From SpSt-583 sp034434015 (lineage in GTDB: Bacteria > Chloroflexota > Anaerolineae > Anaerolineales > UBA6663), in NCBI GenBank assembly GCA_034434015.1, contig DAOUAB010000180.1, positions 1 through 13,978 of the forward strand: a stretch of DNA of 13,978 bases, in the 5' to 3' direction. This document shows positions 13,274 through 13,978 of the stretch, in pieces. Both the position numbers and the translations under genes were made by a program. The notes beneath the pieces were generated by a model. That model saw nothing but the letters and a program-made list of their open reading frames with translations, ran no database searches and had not been told where the DNA came from. Each line of letters begins with the position of its first letter. The stretch's first letter is position 1.

Positions 13274-13978
13274 TCAGCGGCTGCCGGGCGCACAGTCGAA
13301 GAGTTGTAGCGGGCCGCCGGGTCCGGCCGCGAGCGCGCCGCTGCTGCCGGGCGCCGGCTGCCAGGCGGCCGCCGGCACCGGGGCGCAGTGTTCGTTCACC
13401 CACAACCGCAGCTCACCCTGGCCGGCGGCCTGGCCCCGTCCAGCGGTCTGACCGGGGGCCGCCGGGGCGACCGGCAGCAGGAAGAAACGGACGGCGCCGG
13501 CGGCGATGGTCTCCGCTAACTCCGTGTCGGTCAGGATCGGGTCGTTGCCCGAGAAGCCGCCCAGCGCCATCACCGGCTGGCCGGTGGCCAGGATCAGGGG
13601 CGCGGCCGTGTTGGCGTTGAGCGTTGCGGCCAGATAGCGTGCGTCGCCGCGGTTGGCGGTCAGATATTCAATCAGGCGGAGGTTGCGTGCGGCCGTGGCC
13701 TCGGAATTCGGGCGCGGCGCCGCGCCCGCCGGGTTGGTGCGCGTAATCAGAGCCGGGCCTGCATACGGCAACGCCGCGTCCCCCCCGGCCCAGAGCGGCG
13801 TAGCCGACCACAGCGCCGGCGCTGCCAGGAGTCCCGCCAGTGTCAGACCGAACGCGCCGGCCGGCCACGGGGCCGCGCGCCCGCGCAGCGCCCACAAACC
13901 GGCGACGCCCGAAAGCGTGAGCGCGCCGGCTGTTGGGATCAGCCATGCCGCCCAGCCGGCTGTGTCGCTGGCCAGGAT
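13274..13978 (-). CDS. glycosyltransferase family 39-type membrane protein, C-terminal part
   Basis: The last 234 residues are in the window; the start is beyond the right edge. The first 60 or so residues contain two hydrophobic, membrane-like segments (around W-A-A-W-L-I-P and F-G-L-T-L-A-G-L-L-A). The rest is a soluble domain with NLRLIEYLTANRGDARYLAA, TAAPLILATGQPVMALGGFSGNDPILT and a stretch ending VRFFLLP. This arrangement matches the C-terminal domain of bacterial PMT/GT39-like mannosyltransferases (YkcB-like), which use lipid-linked sugars on the outer side of the membrane. The catalytic N-terminal loops are not visible, so substrate and activity cannot be judged. The last 50 residues are Gly/Ala/Pro-rich. 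It is in the same direction as the lys operon but separated by the attenuator leader, so probably unrelated. Confidence 0.82.
   Translation of the reverse strand: MLASDTAGWAAWLIPTAGALTLSGVAGLWALRGRAAPWPAGAFGLTLAGLLAAPALWSATPLWAGGDAALPYAGPALITRTNPAGAAPRPNSEATAARNLRLIEYLTANRGDARYLAATLNANTAAPLILATGQPVMALGGFSGNDPILTDTELAETIAAGAVRFFLLPVAPAAPGQTAGRGQAAGQGELRLWVNEHCAPVPAAAWQPAPGSSGALAAGPGGPLQLFDCAPGSR

Noticed and set aside
13242..13276. Hairpin ATCTGC/GCAGAT after the glycosyltransferase gene as an intrinsic terminator
   Set aside because: On the minus strand the stem has only six pairs and is followed by AAAAAT, not by a U-tract, so it is not a convincing terminator for that gene.

Overview
The window is high-GC DNA in which every recognisable protein gene lies on the minus strand. 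Several traits point to a Chloroflexota-type bacterium (Anaerolineae-like): a membrane-anchored protein with a long Thr/Pro/Ala linker and FxLYD-like domains, a large secreted subtilase, a GT39-type membrane glycosyltransferase with the C-terminal soluble domain common in that group, and lysine made through the LysW carrier protein. The lineage is an inference; there is no marker gene here.

Layout in transcription order (right to left). The window opens with the C-terminal part of a family 39 glycosyltransferase (13978-13274). A 258-base gap follows (13273-13016). It holds a probable promoter, a possible leader-peptide gene and a complete attenuator with mutually exclusive antiterminator and terminator hairpins. 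Directly after the terminator comes a ten-gene cluster, lysW-lysX-lysY-lysZ-lysJ-homocitrate synthase-lysT-lysU-homoisocitrate dehydrogenase-lysK (13015-3257). Next is a hairpin-rich stretch of about 540 bases without a gene (3256-2714), a membrane-anchored FxLYD-like protein (2713-1601), a 219-base leader region, and the N-terminal 460 residues of a secreted S8 protease that runs off the left end.

The lys genes form a nearly complete alpha-aminoadipate (AAA) route to lysine. Homocitrate synthase, LysT/LysU homoaconitase and homoisocitrate dehydrogenase convert 2-oxoglutarate and acetyl-CoA to 2-oxoadipate. An aminotransferase (LysN), not present here, would make alpha-aminoadipate. LysX attaches this to the C-terminal Glu of LysW. 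LysZ, LysY and LysJ phosphorylate, reduce and transaminate the carrier-bound intermediate, and LysK releases lysine. Start/stop overlaps (TAGTG at lysW/lysX, ATGA at lysX/lysY, 11 bases at hcs/lysT) support a single transcript.

The two most notable signals are not genes. First, the lysW leader has the 1:2, 2:3, 3:4 pairing logic of a trp-type attenuator, with a 28-codon ORF containing Lys/Arg codons over segment 1. Second, degenerate 7-base repeats occupy several gaps of the operon, and two inverted heptamer arrays lie inside the lysT reading frame, adding about 26 residues to homoaconitase.
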